Counted from the stretch's first letter, positions 54,282-63,517 are shown. The stretch is DNA of 64,000 bases from Clostridia bacterium (GCA_017462485.1 JAFTRA010000003.1:1-64000), one strand, 5' to 3'. Numbers and translations: made by a program. Notes: generated by a model not told the origin, from the letters alone.

Positions 54282-55091
54282 ATGGCTCATATATACGACG
54301 GAAGCCGTGACTCTACGAATTTCGTTTCCGAAAGCTTCCTTGACGTGAACAGCGTTGGCACGCAAATTATGCCAAAGGGCTCGGTAACTATTCGAAGGCA
54401 AGGCAGAGTTGACTATCATATTTTTCTCGTTCTTGACGGCAAATACACGGTATCGTTCGGCGGTGAGGAGCATATACTCACGGCGGGCGGTCTTGCGCTC
54501 TATTATCCTGGCGAGGCGCAAAGATACGAGGCTCTTGTAACCAGCAAGTCCTTCTGGCTTCACTTTTCAGGCGAAGCGCTTGAGGGAATCCTGAAGTCCG
54601 AAAAGCTTCCCTCGGGTATATACAAGGCTTCGGAAAAGGTTACCACGGAAGCCTTCAAGCTTTTAAGCCTTTTCGGTACCGGCAATAAAAGATATTCGAG
54701 AGCTGCGCTGCTAAAGCTGATTTATACTCTCTCCGACTGCGTCGGCGATAAAAAGAGCGGAATCCCGCCCGAAATTTTCTCTGCTGTTGCATACGTCAAT
54801 TCAAATTACGACAAGGAGATAAGCCTTGACGCTCTTGCGAAAATTTCCGGCTACTCAAAGAGTAGATTTTCTCACCTCTTCTCAGAGTCAATGTCCACGT
54901 CTCCCCTGAAGTATCAGAACGGGCTGCGCTTAAAAAATGCCGCTGAAATGCTTCTTTCCTCGACGGCACCTGTTGGCGAAATTGCATCTCTCGTAGGCTT
55001 TTCCGACCAGCTTTATTTCACAAGACTCTTCACTCGCGAGTTTGGTATATCTCCGACCGAGTACAGAAAACGGCCGAATGATGAAAACTAA
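54282..55091 (+). CDS. AraC family regulator, divergent from GH4
   Basis: A 269-residue regulator. The N-terminal cupin region includes RRQGRVDYHIFLVLDGKYTV-like sensor sequence and LALYYPGEAQRYE. The C-terminal HTH pair reads LDALAKISGYSKSRFSHLF, then IASLVGFSDQLYFTRLF and ISPTEYRK. AAGGCGG lies upstream. It likely controls the divergent GH4 galactosidase in response to a galactoside or related sugar. Confidence 0.88.
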   Translation: MAHIYDGSRDSTNFVSESFLDVNSVGTQIMPKGSVTIRRQGRVDYHIFLVLDGKYTVSFGGEEHILTAGGLALYYPGEAQRYEALVTSKSFWLHFSGEALEGILKSEKLPSGIYKASEKVTTEAFKLLSLFGTGNKRYSRAALLKLIYTLSDCVGDKKSGIPPEIFSAVAYVNSNYDKEISLDALAKISGYSKSRFSHLFSESMSTSPLKYQNGLRLKNAAEMLLSSTAPVGEIASLVGFSDQLYFTRLFTREFGISPTEYRKRPNDEN

Positions 55092-55174
55092 ATAAAAAAC
55101 AAAGCTCCGATGCGACAATAAATCCATCGGAGCTTCAACTATTATTATAAAACGCCTGTTTTGAAAACTAATAT

Positions 55175-57277
55175 TTACAAAATCTCGCCATACGTCATAT
55201 CGCCATAGGTGGGAACAGGCCAATATTCACGTGCGGTTATCTCTTCGAGAGTGTCTATGTAATAACGCAGCTTATCCATAGCGGCGCTAACGTTCTTGCA
55301 GTAGAAGAATGCTGCTTCCTCGGTGGACTCCATCTTCGTGGCAACGCTCTCGCAATCGGCAAGAGCACGGTGAGCCTCGTAAACAGACGAGAGATTTGAT
55401 ACGAGCTTCTCTATATGAGCACGCTCGTTCGAAACGTTCGCGCTTGGAACAAGAGTCAGTATACTGTTCACAGAAGAGGAAAGGTCACCTATATATTTGT
55501 TTACAGCGGGAATATAGTCACGCATAGCCATCTCAAGCATAGTCTTTGCTTCTATATTCTTTATCTTTCTGTAATTCGCGAAATAGATTTCACGGCGTGA
55601 GCGAAGCTCTACTCTGCTCATAACGCCAAACTTCTCAAAGAGCTCCACGTTTTTATCGTCATCAAAATGCGCATACGCCTCGGGCGAGGTCTTGAAGTTT
55701 GAAAGACCGCGTCTTTCTGCTTCTCTCTCCCATTCCTTTGAATAGGAATTTCCGGAGAAAAGAATTCTGCTATGAGAAGCGAGAGTATCTCTTATAAGCT
55801 TATCAAGAGTCTTATCAAAGTCCTTCGCGCCCTCGAGAACGTCGGCAAAGTCAGAGAAGGATTTTGCTACCGCAGTATTAAGAACGGTATTCGCAAATGC
55901 TATATTCTGCGACGAGCCTATCATTCTGAACTCAAACTTATTACCCGTAAACGCAAATGGCGAGGTTCTGTTTCTATCGGTATTATCTCGTCTTATAGCC
56001 GGAACGGTCTTGCTTCCAAAGGACATATATCTCTTATCGGGATTATGGAATTCCGAGCCGTTTATGATGGAATTTACGAGCGATTCAAGCTCATCTCCAA
56101 GGAACATTGAAATAATCGCAGGGGGCGCCTCGTGACCGCCGAGACGGCAATCGTTACCCGCCGTTGCGGCAGAGATTCGAAGCAGGTCCTGATAATCGTC
56201 CACCGCCTTAATAACAGCAGCGAGCATAAGAAGGAACAATTTATTATCTCTCGGAGTTTTTCCCGGCTTCAAGAGGTTTTTACCCGTATCTGTACCAAGC
56301 GACCAGTTGTTATGCTTACCTGAGCCGTTAATACCCTCAAACGGTTTTTCCGCAAGAAGACACGCCATTCCGTACTTCGGAGCGAGTCTCTTCATACATT
56401 CCATCATAAGTAAATTATGGTCGGTTGCTATATTCGTGGTATGGTAAACGGGCGCGAGCTCGTGCTGCGCGGGAGCCGTTTCATTATGCTTTGTCTTTGC
56501 GGATATGCCGAGCTTCCAAAGCTCGACGTCGAGCTCGTGCATATATTCGCTGACTCTCGTGGGGAGAGTACCGAAGTAATGGTCGTCAAGCTCCTGGCCC
56601 TTAACAGCGGGTGCGCCGAAGAGCGTTCTTCCGCAGTAGAAGAGGTCTCTGCGAGCCTTGAAGTCCTCCTCTTTAATGAGGAAATATTCCTGCTCCGCTC
56701 CAACCGTTGCGGTAACTCTTCTCGCCTCGGTGTCACCGAAGAGCTTAACTATGCGAAGTCCCTCACAGCTTATAGCGTCCATCGAACGAAGCAAGGGCGT
56801 TTTAGTATCAAGCGCCTCACCCGTGTAAGAACAGAATGCCGTGGGAATATAAAGCGAGCCGTCCTTGACAAAGGCGTAGGAAGCAGGGTCCCAAGCGGTA
56901 TATCCGCGCGCCTCAAAGGTAGCTCTGAGTCCACCCGAGGGGAAGCTTGAAGCATCGGGCTCGCCCTTGATAAGAACCTTGCCCGAAAATTCCATAATTG
57001 CCTTACCGTGCTCCGTTGGAGTGAGGAAAGCGTCGTGCTTCTCTGCAGTGACACCCGTGAGTGGCTGGAACCAATGAGTAAAATGAGTCGCGCCTTGCTC
57101 GATAGCCCAATCCTTCATAGCCGACGCAACAGTGTCCGCAATACTAGGGTCTATTTCTTTTCCCGCCTCAATAGTCGAAAGCAACGAAAGATAAACCTCC
57201 TCCGGAAGTCTCTCTCTCATAACCTCTTCATTAAAGACACGGGAGCCAAAAATTTTTGGCACGTTTAACTTTTCCAT
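55175..57277 (-). CDS. glnN: Glutamine synthetase type III
   Basis: A 700-residue type III glutamine synthetase, full length for this class. It forms glutamine from glutamate, ammonia and ATP. Signatures include THFTHWFQPLTGVTAEKHD, SFPSGGLRATFEARGYTAWD, the catalytic HNETAPAQHELAPVY, and the ATP-site FEGINGSGKHNNWS. AGGAG precedes the start. It is monocistronic, with its own consensus promoter (TTGACA-N17-TATACT). Type III enzymes are common in Bacteroidota and Clostridia. Confidence 0.96.
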   Translation of the reverse strand: MEKLNVPKIFGSRVFNEEVMRERLPEEVYLSLLSTIEAGKEIDPSIADTVASAMKDWAIEQGATHFTHWFQPLTGVTAEKHDAFLTPTEHGKAIMEFSGKVLIKGEPDASSFPSGGLRATFEARGYTAWDPASYAFVKDGSLYIPTAFCSYTGEALDTKTPLLRSMDAISCEGLRIVKLFGDTEARRVTATVGAEQEYFLIKEEDFKARRDLFYCGRTLFGAPAVKGQELDDHYFGTLPTRVSEYMHELDVELWKLGISAKTKHNETAPAQHELAPVYHTTNIATDHNLLMMECMKRLAPKYGMACLLAEKPFEGINGSGKHNNWSLGTDTGKNLLKPGKTPRDNKLFLLMLAAVIKAVDDYQDLLRISAATAGNDCRLGGHEAPPAIISMFLGDELESLVNSIINGSEFHNPDKRYMSFGSKTVPAIRRDNTDRNRTSPFAFTGNKFEFRMIGSSQNIAFANTVLNTAVAKSFSDFADVLEGAKDFDKTLDKLIRDTLASHSRILFSGNSYSKEWEREAERRGLSNFKTSPEAYAHFDDDKNVELFEKFGVMSRVELRSRREIYFANYRKIKNIEAKTMLEMAMRDYIPAVNKYIGDLSSSVNSILTLVPSANVSNERAHIEKLVSNLSSVYEAHRALADCESVATKMESTEEAAFFYCKNVSAAMDKLRYYIDTLEEITAREYWPVPTYGDMTYGEIL

Positions 57278-57319
57278 AAGCTCCTACCTCTCTTAAAATT
57301 GAGATTTATATTTTAATAT

Positions 57320-57348
57320 AGTATACATTATATAAAGTTTATTGTCAA
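57320..57348 (-). promoter_or_regulatory. Promoter of glnN
   Basis: On the minus strand TTGACA (57343-57348) and TATACT (57320-57325) are 17 bp apart, 43 bp before the start. Confidence 0.85.
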
Positions 57349-57468
57349 GTTGTAAATTCACCAAAATACGCGAGTACAAAGACAGAAAAAGCGTTGAATT
57401 TGCTCTATATATCAAAACGAACTCAAAATATGCGAAGGCTCACCGCATAAAAGTTCCTATCTCTATAC

Positions 57469-57497
57469 TTGACTTTTCTCCCACGTAGGTGTATAAT
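57469..57497 (+). promoter_or_regulatory. Promoter of the exonuclease gene
   Basis: TTGACT (57469-57474) and TATAAT (57492-57497) are 17 bp apart, about 65 bp before the ATG. The rest of the 57278-57562 gap shows nothing else. Confidence 0.8.
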
Positions 57498-57562
57498 ATT
57501 CCAGTACGCCTCTTAAAGAAAGAATTCTCAAAGAGATAAAAACAGTTTACAAAGGATATTAA

Positions 57563-58558
57563 ATGTACTATATAACACTCGACCTTGAATGGAACCAAGC
57601 GTATCTTCAAAAGGCGCTTGCCGTTCAGCGCCAGCTCTCCTCGAGACTTCGCGGAGAGGTTATCCAGATAGGAGCGGTAAAGCTGAACGAAAATATGCAG
57701 CCCTGCGGCTCTTATCAGGTAATTGTTAAACCCAAATACTTCAAGAAGCTGCACAGGCACGTCAGCGAGCTTACGGGAATAACCCAAGACCAGATGGACC
57801 TCGGAACTCCCCTGCCCGAAGCTGCCGCAAGCTTCAAGAAATGGTGCGGCAGCGACTTCGTATTTCTCACCTGGGGCCCCGACGATATCCCTATGCTTAA
57901 GGAAAATTTCCACGTTCACTCAATTGATTCAAAGTGGCTTGAGCGTGTTTACGATTTGCAGATAATTTTCAACAGGCAGACCGACGGGGCGAACAAGCAG
58001 CGCTCGCTTGAGTACGCTATGGAATTTTTTGAAATTCCGCAAAGGCTACCGGCTCACGATGCCTTAAACGACGCTTATTTCACCGCTCTCGTTGCAGCAA
58101 AGCTTGATGTGAAGCAAGGAATCGCTCTTTACGACTCGGTAAGAGGCGAGCACCTCGAGTCATCTGTTATAGGCGATGCAGATGCGGGTGACGACGGCTA
58201 CGTTACGATAGGAGAAATGCTCGAGGATAAAATAGTGGCTTCCCCGATATGCCCCCTGTGCAAGAGAGAGCTAAAATCTCTTGGCAAGCCGCTTCACACC
58301 AAAGGTCAGAAATACACCTTTATATATAATTGCGAAAAAGACGGTGATATGATACTCACCCTAAAGCTCCACCGCAATTTTAACGACACCTGGAGAGCTA
58401 AACGAACCTTAGATAAGGCGACCGAGGAAAAGCTCCTCGCATACAAGACAGGCCTTGAGAAGAGCAATATCCGAAGAAAAGGGCCGAAGCGCAACTCTCG
58501 CGGCGGAAGAAAAAAGAAGCCCACCGAAGCAGTAACCCAGACGGCAGTTGAGAGCTGA
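57563..58558 (+). CDS. DEDDh 3'-5' exonuclease with zinc-ribbon-like motif and basic tail
   Basis: A 331-residue protein. The exonuclease fold occupies about 1-180: Exo I DLEWNQ, Exo II around WGPDDIPML, and Exo III HDALNDAYFT with the DEDDh His. A half zinc ribbon CPLC at about residue 233 with NC downstream follows. The last ~40 residues are Lys/Arg-rich (GPKRNSRGGRKKK), suited to nucleic-acid binding. It is likely a cytoplasmic RNase or DNase; the specific role is unknown. It is monocistronic, with its own promoter. Confidence 0.85.
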   Translation: MYYITLDLEWNQAYLQKALAVQRQLSSRLRGEVIQIGAVKLNENMQPCGSYQVIVKPKYFKKLHRHVSELTGITQDQMDLGTPLPEAAASFKKWCGSDFVFLTWGPDDIPMLKENFHVHSIDSKWLERVYDLQIIFNRQTDGANKQRSLEYAMEFFEIPQRLPAHDALNDAYFTALVAAKLDVKQGIALYDSVRGEHLESSVIGDADAGDDGYVTIGEMLEDKIVASPICPLCKRELKSLGKPLHTKGQKYTFIYNCEKDGDMILTLKLHRNFNDTWRAKRTLDKATEEKLLAYKTGLEKSNIRRKGPKRNSRGGRKKKPTEAVTQTAVES

Positions 58559-58696
58559 TTTTAAATACGCCGAGCGAAAGTAAGGCACATCACTATTTGC
58601 GAAAAGCAAATAATATTGCTGACAGGCAGAGCTTGTCTATATCGCTCTCGGCAAAGCCCGGCATATCGCTATTCGCAGAAAACAAGACTATAAAAA

Positions 58697-58727
58697 AATC
58701 CCGCGCTGACTAGGCGCGGGATTTTCA
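58697..58727. terminator. Bidirectional terminator
   Basis: AATCCCGCGC pairs with GCGCGGGATT, flanked by A7 on the left and TTTT on the right. It serves the exonuclease gene and the small peptide gene on the minus strand. Upstream, 58570-58690 holds several weak palindromes. Confidence 0.9.
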
Positions 58728-58737
58728 TGCGACTTTA

Positions 58738-58875
58738 TCAACCGAGGGTAAGACCACCCGGCATTGGAATCATCGGGGAGTCCGTTTCGTCACTTCCCTC
58801 ATCTGCACCGCTGGTGCGTATGATGTCCAGGTTGTTGATTTTTATAAGGTCGCATATCGGAGCTTCATATTTCAT
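58738..58875 (-). CDS. 45-residue small peptide, diverged member C of the family
   Basis: This short gene encodes 45 residues beginning MKYEAPICDLIKINN and containing DIIRTSG, with an acidic Asp/Glu/Ser stretch and a Pro-Gly-rich end PMIPMPGGLTLG. GGAGG lies eight bases before the ATG. Its N-terminal frame (MK-Y-x-P, a hydrophobic/acidic stretch, D-(I/V)-I-x-TS) matches the peptides at 3691-3825 and 36749-36883. It lies on the same strand as the secreted lipoprotein gene 290 bp upstream. Two hairpins lie between them, so transcription may be separate. The function is unknown. Confidence 0.7.
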   Translation of the reverse strand: MKYEAPICDLIKINNLDIIRTSGADEGSDETDSPMIPMPGGLTLG

Positions 58876-59047
58876 TGAAAACCTCCTTTAGCAATAGTTA
58901 TTGACTATATGACTGCATAGTAATTGTAGCATACTTTCACAAAAAAAGCAATAGCAAAATGCAAAATTTTGGATTTTTTTTAAAATTCACGTTTTCTTCA
59001 TATTTTTTTGCTCGAAACACCGTTTCATTTATTGCAAATACTGCGAA

Positions 59048-59140
59048 AAAAGGCAGAGGTACTACTTTAAATAGCGCCTCTGCCAAAAATATTAAATTTC
59101 AGGAGAAAATCAAGCTTGAAATCCGTGATTTTCTCTTTTT
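59048..59140. terminator. Double hairpin between lipoprotein gene and peptide C
   Basis: GGCAGAGG (59052-59059) pairs with CCTCTGCC (59077-59084), with a T6 run on the minus strand. GAGAAAATCA (59103-59112) pairs with TGATTTTCTC (59126-59135), with a T run on the plus strand. It is the same layout as the composite repeat copies near 1, 3150 and 52270. The 58876-59164 gap holds nothing else. Confidence 0.75.
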
Positions 59141-59164
59141 TATACCTACTGCCCGAGGTCAGCC

Positions 59165-62110
59165 TTAATCTGCCTGATCTCCGTACAATGCCTTAAGCTC
59201 TATGGCAATCTTGGGAACCTGAAGATCGACGTTGTGCTGTTTTTGAATAACCATATCCTCAAATCCCTCGCGCTTAACGATAACATTGGTATCAATACTG
59301 TTTATCATGCTAAAGTTGTTTCCCTCGCCCGAGCTTGCATATATATCCGAATACAGCGCCGTATCGTAGATAAGCGTTATCGTTTCGGTTATTCTGTACG
59401 GATATTTTACAGTACTTGCCGAAATATTATTCGGATCGTAGTTCTTAATAAAGATGGTGTTTATAAGCTCATTGTAAACATACGTATTCTGCAGCGCTCC
59501 GCTTCTGAAGTTCTCAATCTTGAAGTTATAGGGTATGCCGCACTCATATCCGAAATTCCAAAGCCATGCTGCTCCGGGCTGGTCCTCCTCGGTGCTTGGC
59601 TTGCTGGCAATCCAACCACCGTTGCTGGTCGAGAAGCCGGCGTCATAAATTTCCACTCTGGAATTAAGGTTTTCGGGATCAAATTCGGTACCGCCGCTGG
59701 GTCTGTTCGTCTTATAGTCCACAACTGCCGCCGCATAGCAATTCTTCAGATATACGTCTCCGCGGAAGGGCGCGCCGTAGTCTCCTCTTGAATAAATGAA
59801 GCTTGCTCCCGTAATCATCGTAACGTTTTCAGCGTAAAGATATCCGCCTCCAACGACGTTAAACGAGTGACCGATAATGGTATCTATAAGAGTTGCATTC
59901 CAGAAGCCTCTGTGCGCGTCGAAACGGTTGATCTCGCAGTTATAGAAGTTCATATTCTTCGAGCCGTTACTGGACATAATACCCCAGTGCTTCTGATCGC
60001 CAAGACCGTAGTCCTCGTATCTCGTGCCGGTTACGTCCTTGAACGTTTCGGTGTTTATACGGGTTACCTCAAGCGAGTCTGCGCCTTGACGCTGAACTAC
60101 GTCCTTCAAGGTAACGTTAGAGCTATACTCTATAATAAGGTCGTAAGAACCCATAGCTACGGGGTTGGGAACCTCGCCTCCGGTAGAAGCTGTTGCGGCC
60201 TTATCCTCGTAGTAGGTGGTATGACCGGTAAGAATCGAATCCTTTGCGAGAACGTTATGCGAATCGTAAATATAGAAGAATCCGTAGTAGGGATAGCTTT
60301 CTCTTCTCGAGCCATAACCGGGATGGAGAGTAGAGTTAAGCGTAGAATTCTGATCGTAAGCGGGATCCATCGAATCACCAAGCGTGGGCTCTTCAATCAT
60401 TCTATGCACGATATTGGATATAGTAACCTCACTGCGCTTGATTACGAATCCGCGCTTATACTGCTGATATCTACCCATATAATTCGTAGCCGCGGTGGTT
60501 ACGCAGCACTTATTTTCGAACGTGCCGTTGGTTACCGTGATGGGTTTATCGTCAACTCTGCATATCTGTATTTTAGTAATCTTATCGAAGTCGTATGCTA
60601 CGGGAGTATCCTCGGCAACCGTTCCGTCTACGTCGACTATGAAGATATCCTGTCTGTCTTGACCCTTATCCTCGTTAGCTCCCCAACGCTTAAAGTCCTT
60701 ATGCTCGTCATTATAAATTCTTACAAGGCTCTTTGCCTCAAGATATGGCGCAAGCCACTCAAACTTAGTCGTACCAAATGGAATGGTTACGTCCTTAAAT
60801 CTATCGTCCTCATCAGCGTTATCTATTATAACGTCGTCGTAATCTCTCTTAATGTGGAAAATTCCGATATTTCTTATCGTTTCACCGAGAGAGTTCTTTG
60901 CGGTGTGGATACCCTTATCGTCAATCGTAAAGGTAGCGCCGTTAAAGTCGGTATCGGTCTGAACGGGGATAACGTAGGTCAAGCCCTCGGCGCTTATTAT
61001 GTAGTTCGCGCCTGCCTCACCCATGACCTTCTGACCGCCCTTGTTTGCGTGAGAGTGAGCGTTGTAGATAGCCTTATAGTCGCACTTATCGTCACTTCCG
61101 TTTGCTCCGAAGTCCTCGTACTTAACTATACTTACGAAGTCCTCGTACGTAAAGCTTTTAGCAATCGAGACGTTTCCTTTTTTGGTAAGAATAGCGCTGT
61201 TCATAAATTTCTGAAATGCAGTGTTAAAGGAATTTGCGTAAGCGCACTCAATAACAAGGTCGCCGTCCTCAACATATACGTAGAATCCGGGATCCTCTTC
61301 GTAAGCGAGATAATTGCCGTTAGCATCGGTCTTTCTCTCACACTTACGGATTACTATACAATGCTCATATGAATCCTTGTCCTTGATATTACCTGTATTA
61401 AGCCAATATCCCGATCTCTCGTAAAGGTTGTTTCTGAAATTAACTATGTTCGAATAGGTGAATGCGGTATCAAGGTCGGTAACAATAGTAAAATCCTTAA
61501 TATCAACCGAGTCAATCTTGACGGATTCAACCATATAGCTTGTAAGCTGCTCCTTGAAAATCTCTTCAGGCTGAACTGCAAGCTGCTCCAAGGACTTCGT
61601 CTTATCGGTGATACCGAGAGTGTACTTGGTGAACCACTCGAACTTTTCCTTAGTCAATTTCGGAGTACCGCCGGCAACAACAAGTCTTTCTCCCGCAACC
61701 TTGTAGGTATAACCCTTTTCGCCAAGGTACTTATCGAAAACGTATGCGTCGTCTCCTCTATGCTGCGCATTAGCGCCTATAATCAATTCTCTGTCAGTAA
61801 CCAAGGAAGGATCTTCGTCACTTATAGCGTCATTGACCTCTATACCGAGCTTTCGCAAGGTCTTAACGAAGCTTTCAGCCGCCTTCTTTCCTTCTCCCTC
61901 TGAAGCAGCCGTGTAAACGACGTTGAACGTAGCCTTACCCTCGTAAATGAGAACGTAGCCCTCGAGATCTCCGTAAGGATTTTCATCCTCCCCATTGTTA
62001 AGGAAAGGAATATCAATAGGCAAATTCTCTAAAAACGAGCACGAAGCGAGAGTGAACGCAAGGCAAACCATCATCGCAACGAGTAAAGCTCTGATTAGAT
62101 TTTTCTTCAT
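59165..62110 (-). CDS. Large lipoprotein with right-handed beta-helix-like domain
   Basis: A 981-residue lipoprotein; lipobox TLASC (Cys24 from the ATG at 62110). I prefer that ATG because GGAGG lies five bases before it; an upstream ATG overlaps the binding site. Residues ~50-330 are an unassigned alpha/beta region. Residues ~370-900 have the alternating short strands and Asn/Asp turns of pectate-lyase-like beta-helices (for example NVTLKDVVQRQGADSLEVTR and YLYAENVTMITGASFIYSRG). It may be a surface polysaccharide lyase, hydrolase or binding protein; catalytic residues cannot be assigned. Paired inverted repeats lie upstream. Confidence 0.78.
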   Translation of the reverse strand: MKKNLIRALLVAMMVCLAFTLASCSFLENLPIDIPFLNNGEDENPYGDLEGYVLIYEGKATFNVVYTAASEGEGKKAAESFVKTLRKLGIEVNDAISDEDPSLVTDRELIIGANAQHRGDDAYVFDKYLGEKGYTYKVAGERLVVAGGTPKLTKEKFEWFTKYTLGITDKTKSLEQLAVQPEEIFKEQLTSYMVESVKIDSVDIKDFTIVTDLDTAFTYSNIVNFRNNLYERSGYWLNTGNIKDKDSYEHCIVIRKCERKTDANGNYLAYEEDPGFYVYVEDGDLVIECAYANSFNTAFQKFMNSAILTKKGNVSIAKSFTYEDFVSIVKYEDFGANGSDDKCDYKAIYNAHSHANKGGQKVMGEAGANYIISAEGLTYVIPVQTDTDFNGATFTIDDKGIHTAKNSLGETIRNIGIFHIKRDYDDVIIDNADEDDRFKDVTIPFGTTKFEWLAPYLEAKSLVRIYNDEHKDFKRWGANEDKGQDRQDIFIVDVDGTVAEDTPVAYDFDKITKIQICRVDDKPITVTNGTFENKCCVTTAATNYMGRYQQYKRGFVIKRSEVTISNIVHRMIEEPTLGDSMDPAYDQNSTLNSTLHPGYGSRRESYPYYGFFYIYDSHNVLAKDSILTGHTTYYEDKAATASTGGEVPNPVAMGSYDLIIEYSSNVTLKDVVQRQGADSLEVTRINTETFKDVTGTRYEDYGLGDQKHWGIMSSNGSKNMNFYNCEINRFDAHRGFWNATLIDTIIGHSFNVVGGGYLYAENVTMITGASFIYSRGDYGAPFRGDVYLKNCYAAAVVDYKTNRPSGGTEFDPENLNSRVEIYDAGFSTSNGGWIASKPSTEEDQPGAAWLWNFGYECGIPYNFKIENFRSGALQNTYVYNELINTIFIKNYDPNNISASTVKYPYRITETITLIYDTALYSDIYASSGEGNNFSMINSIDTNVIVKREGFEDMVIQKQHNVDLQVPKIAIELKALYGDQAD

Positions 62111-62185
62111 ATTTTCCTCCATTTTTTTGAGCGTGGCTCATATTTATACGCATACATTATACCAAACCCAAAAATGCCAGTCAAG

Positions 62186-62251
62186 TAAGTATTTGTAAAT
62201 TTGGTAATACTTACAAAATATTTTATATATTATTGTGGTAATTCACCAAAT
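62186..62251 (-). promoter_or_regulatory. Inverted repeats upstream of the beta-helix lipoprotein
   Basis: TAAGTA (62186-62191) with TACTTA (62208-62213) and ATTTGGT (62199-62205) with ACCAAAT (62245-62251) form two interlaced inverted repeats. They lie 76-141 bp upstream of the start. They are candidate operators; the regulator is unknown. Confidence 0.45.
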
Positions 62252-62271
62252 GTGATTTTTCTAATAAAGAA

Positions 62272-62311
62272 CAAGAGCCCCTCGGCATAGTTATCGCCAT
62301 AAGAGCTCTTG
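62272..62311 (-). terminator. Hairpin after the ThiT gene
   Basis: CAAGAGC pairs with GCTCTTG around a 26-base loop, 37 bp past the stop. The T run on the minus strand is interrupted. Confidence 0.5.
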
Positions 62312-62347
62312 CTTGATTTATTAAAATAGGTGCTGACCGCCTTAATT

Positions 62348-63211
62348 TCAGCAGAACGATTGCTTCTTACCGATACGCGAAGCTATGGAAAGCGCAATAA
62401 CAGTAAGGACGCAAAGCGCAGTGACAACAGCAAGCAAAATCCAATTAACCTCCGAAAGATACGCAAAGGTAAATTCTCCGCTTTCCGCATCCTGAAGATG
62501 AGGAGCTATAAGAAGCGTATCAAAAGCAACACCGAAGATAGCAACAGCACCGGCAATATGCGGCAAAAGCTCGCACGCCCCACGGCTTTCCTTGCTTTCG
62601 TCTCTCACAGGAAGAAATCTTGTGGGTGTGTTTTTGGAGAAATCTATAACAGAGCCAATCCAAGCTCCGACAAGCACGCTCACTATCGTTTCGGGAAGCA
62701 TATAGGTAGCATTATATCCGATAGAATATACGAGAGCCGCCTCGGTAGGAATAGAGAGTCCCGCCCATACGGTAGCGCCCGCAACCGTGTGACATAAATA
62801 CCTCAAAATGCACACGAAGGCCATACCCGTGGCAATTTCAGCGCCCTGATTCTTAGAAGCTGAAAGCTTTAATTTCGTAAGCTTGTTTCTGAATATTCCG
62901 CCAAGGCCTACCACCGTAAACGCAACGATATAGTCAAGCATAATAACCGCAATTACCGATTGCCAACCCGTAACGTAAGAAAGATTGTTAAGTCCGAGGA
63001 GCTGCTGTATTACAGCATAAACCAAGCCTGCCGAAAGTCCCGTACCGACTCCGTGCCTATATCCGACTATCACGAGTGGCAGCATTGATGCGAGCGTAAC
63101 CGAGCCACCGTACGGCATTTCGATAAGCTTGAGCAAGCTTAATACTGTTGCGAAAGCCACCATAAGCGAGCTTTCTACGATTTTTTTCGTGAGATTTCTT
63201 GTTTTTTCCAT
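62348..63211 (-). CDS. thiT: ThiT-like thiamine ECF transporter S component, C-terminally extended
   Basis: A 287-residue membrane protein. Its first ~195 residues match ThiT, the thiamine-binding S subunit of ECF transporters: MPYGGSVTLASMLPLVIVGY, then YVTGWQSVIAVIMLDY and RYLCHTVAGATVW. The remaining ~90 residues add two hydrophobic helices not usual in ThiT. It needs the shared EcfAA'T module encoded elsewhere. It is preceded by a TPP riboswitch with a terminator platform, so thiamine import should be shut off when TPP is plentiful. Confidence 0.92.
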   Translation of the reverse strand: MEKTRNLTKKIVESSLMVAFATVLSLLKLIEMPYGGSVTLASMLPLVIVGYRHGVGTGLSAGLVYAVIQQLLGLNNLSYVTGWQSVIAVIMLDYIVAFTVVGLGGIFRNKLTKLKLSASKNQGAEIATGMAFVCILRYLCHTVAGATVWAGLSIPTEAALVYSIGYNATYMLPETIVSVLVGAWIGSVIDFSKNTPTRFLPVRDESKESRGACELLPHIAGAVAIFGVAFDTLLIAPHLQDAESGEFTFAYLSEVNWILLAVVTALCVLTVIALSIASRIGKKQSFC

Positions 63212-63270
63212 TTTTATACCATCCTTTCAGCTAAAGCGCCCGTCTCACAAAAAGCGCTATTGAATAAAAA

Positions 63271-63299
63271 TTGCCGCACAGACTACATCCGTGCGGCAA
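63271..63299 (-). terminator. Riboswitch expression-platform terminator
   Basis: TTGCCGCAC pairs with GTGCGGCAA, followed on the minus strand by TTTTTATT. It lies between the TPP aptamer and the ThiT start, as expected for transcriptional attenuation. Confidence 0.85.
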
Positions 63300-63384
63300 A
63301 ATTAAGCTGAAAATGAAATTTCAAATCCATTATCCGTATCAATAAAAAACTAAACACACCGAAAGCGTACCGTTTTCAATTGAC

Positions 63385-63472
63385 GCTTGCTATCTTCCTA
63401 CGACGGCATTATCCGTATCAGGTTAAAGGGTTCGCGCATCAGCGCATCTCAGCAAAAAGCACCCCTGATATA
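63385..63472 (-). promoter_or_regulatory. TPP (THI element) riboswitch aptamer
   Basis: On the minus strand the aptamer reads CAGGGGTGC, then GCTGAGATG, GAACCCTTTAACCTGATA and CGGATAATGCCGTCGTAGGAA. These are the conserved thi-box blocks in the correct order. It controls the ThiT gene. Confidence 0.95.
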
Positions 63473-63488
63473 TTCTGTTGGCTACGCT

Positions 63489-63517
63489 ATTTTAGCATAC
63501 TTTTCCTGCTTTGTCAA
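63489..63517 (-). promoter_or_regulatory. Promoter of the riboswitch-thiT transcript
   Basis: On the minus strand TTGACA (63512-63517) and TAAAAT (63489-63494) are 17 bp apart, just before the aptamer. Confidence 0.85.

Noticed and set aside
58738-58875. Small peptides considered as classical sactipeptide or SCIFF-type precursors
   Set aside because: They lack the Cys-rich core of those precursors, and no radical-SAM enzyme is encoded in the window.
59867-61372. 501-codon open frame antisense to the beta-helix lipoprotein
   Set aside because: The opposite strand encodes a signal peptide, lipobox and beta-helix pattern with a good ribosome binding site; this frame has none of these.
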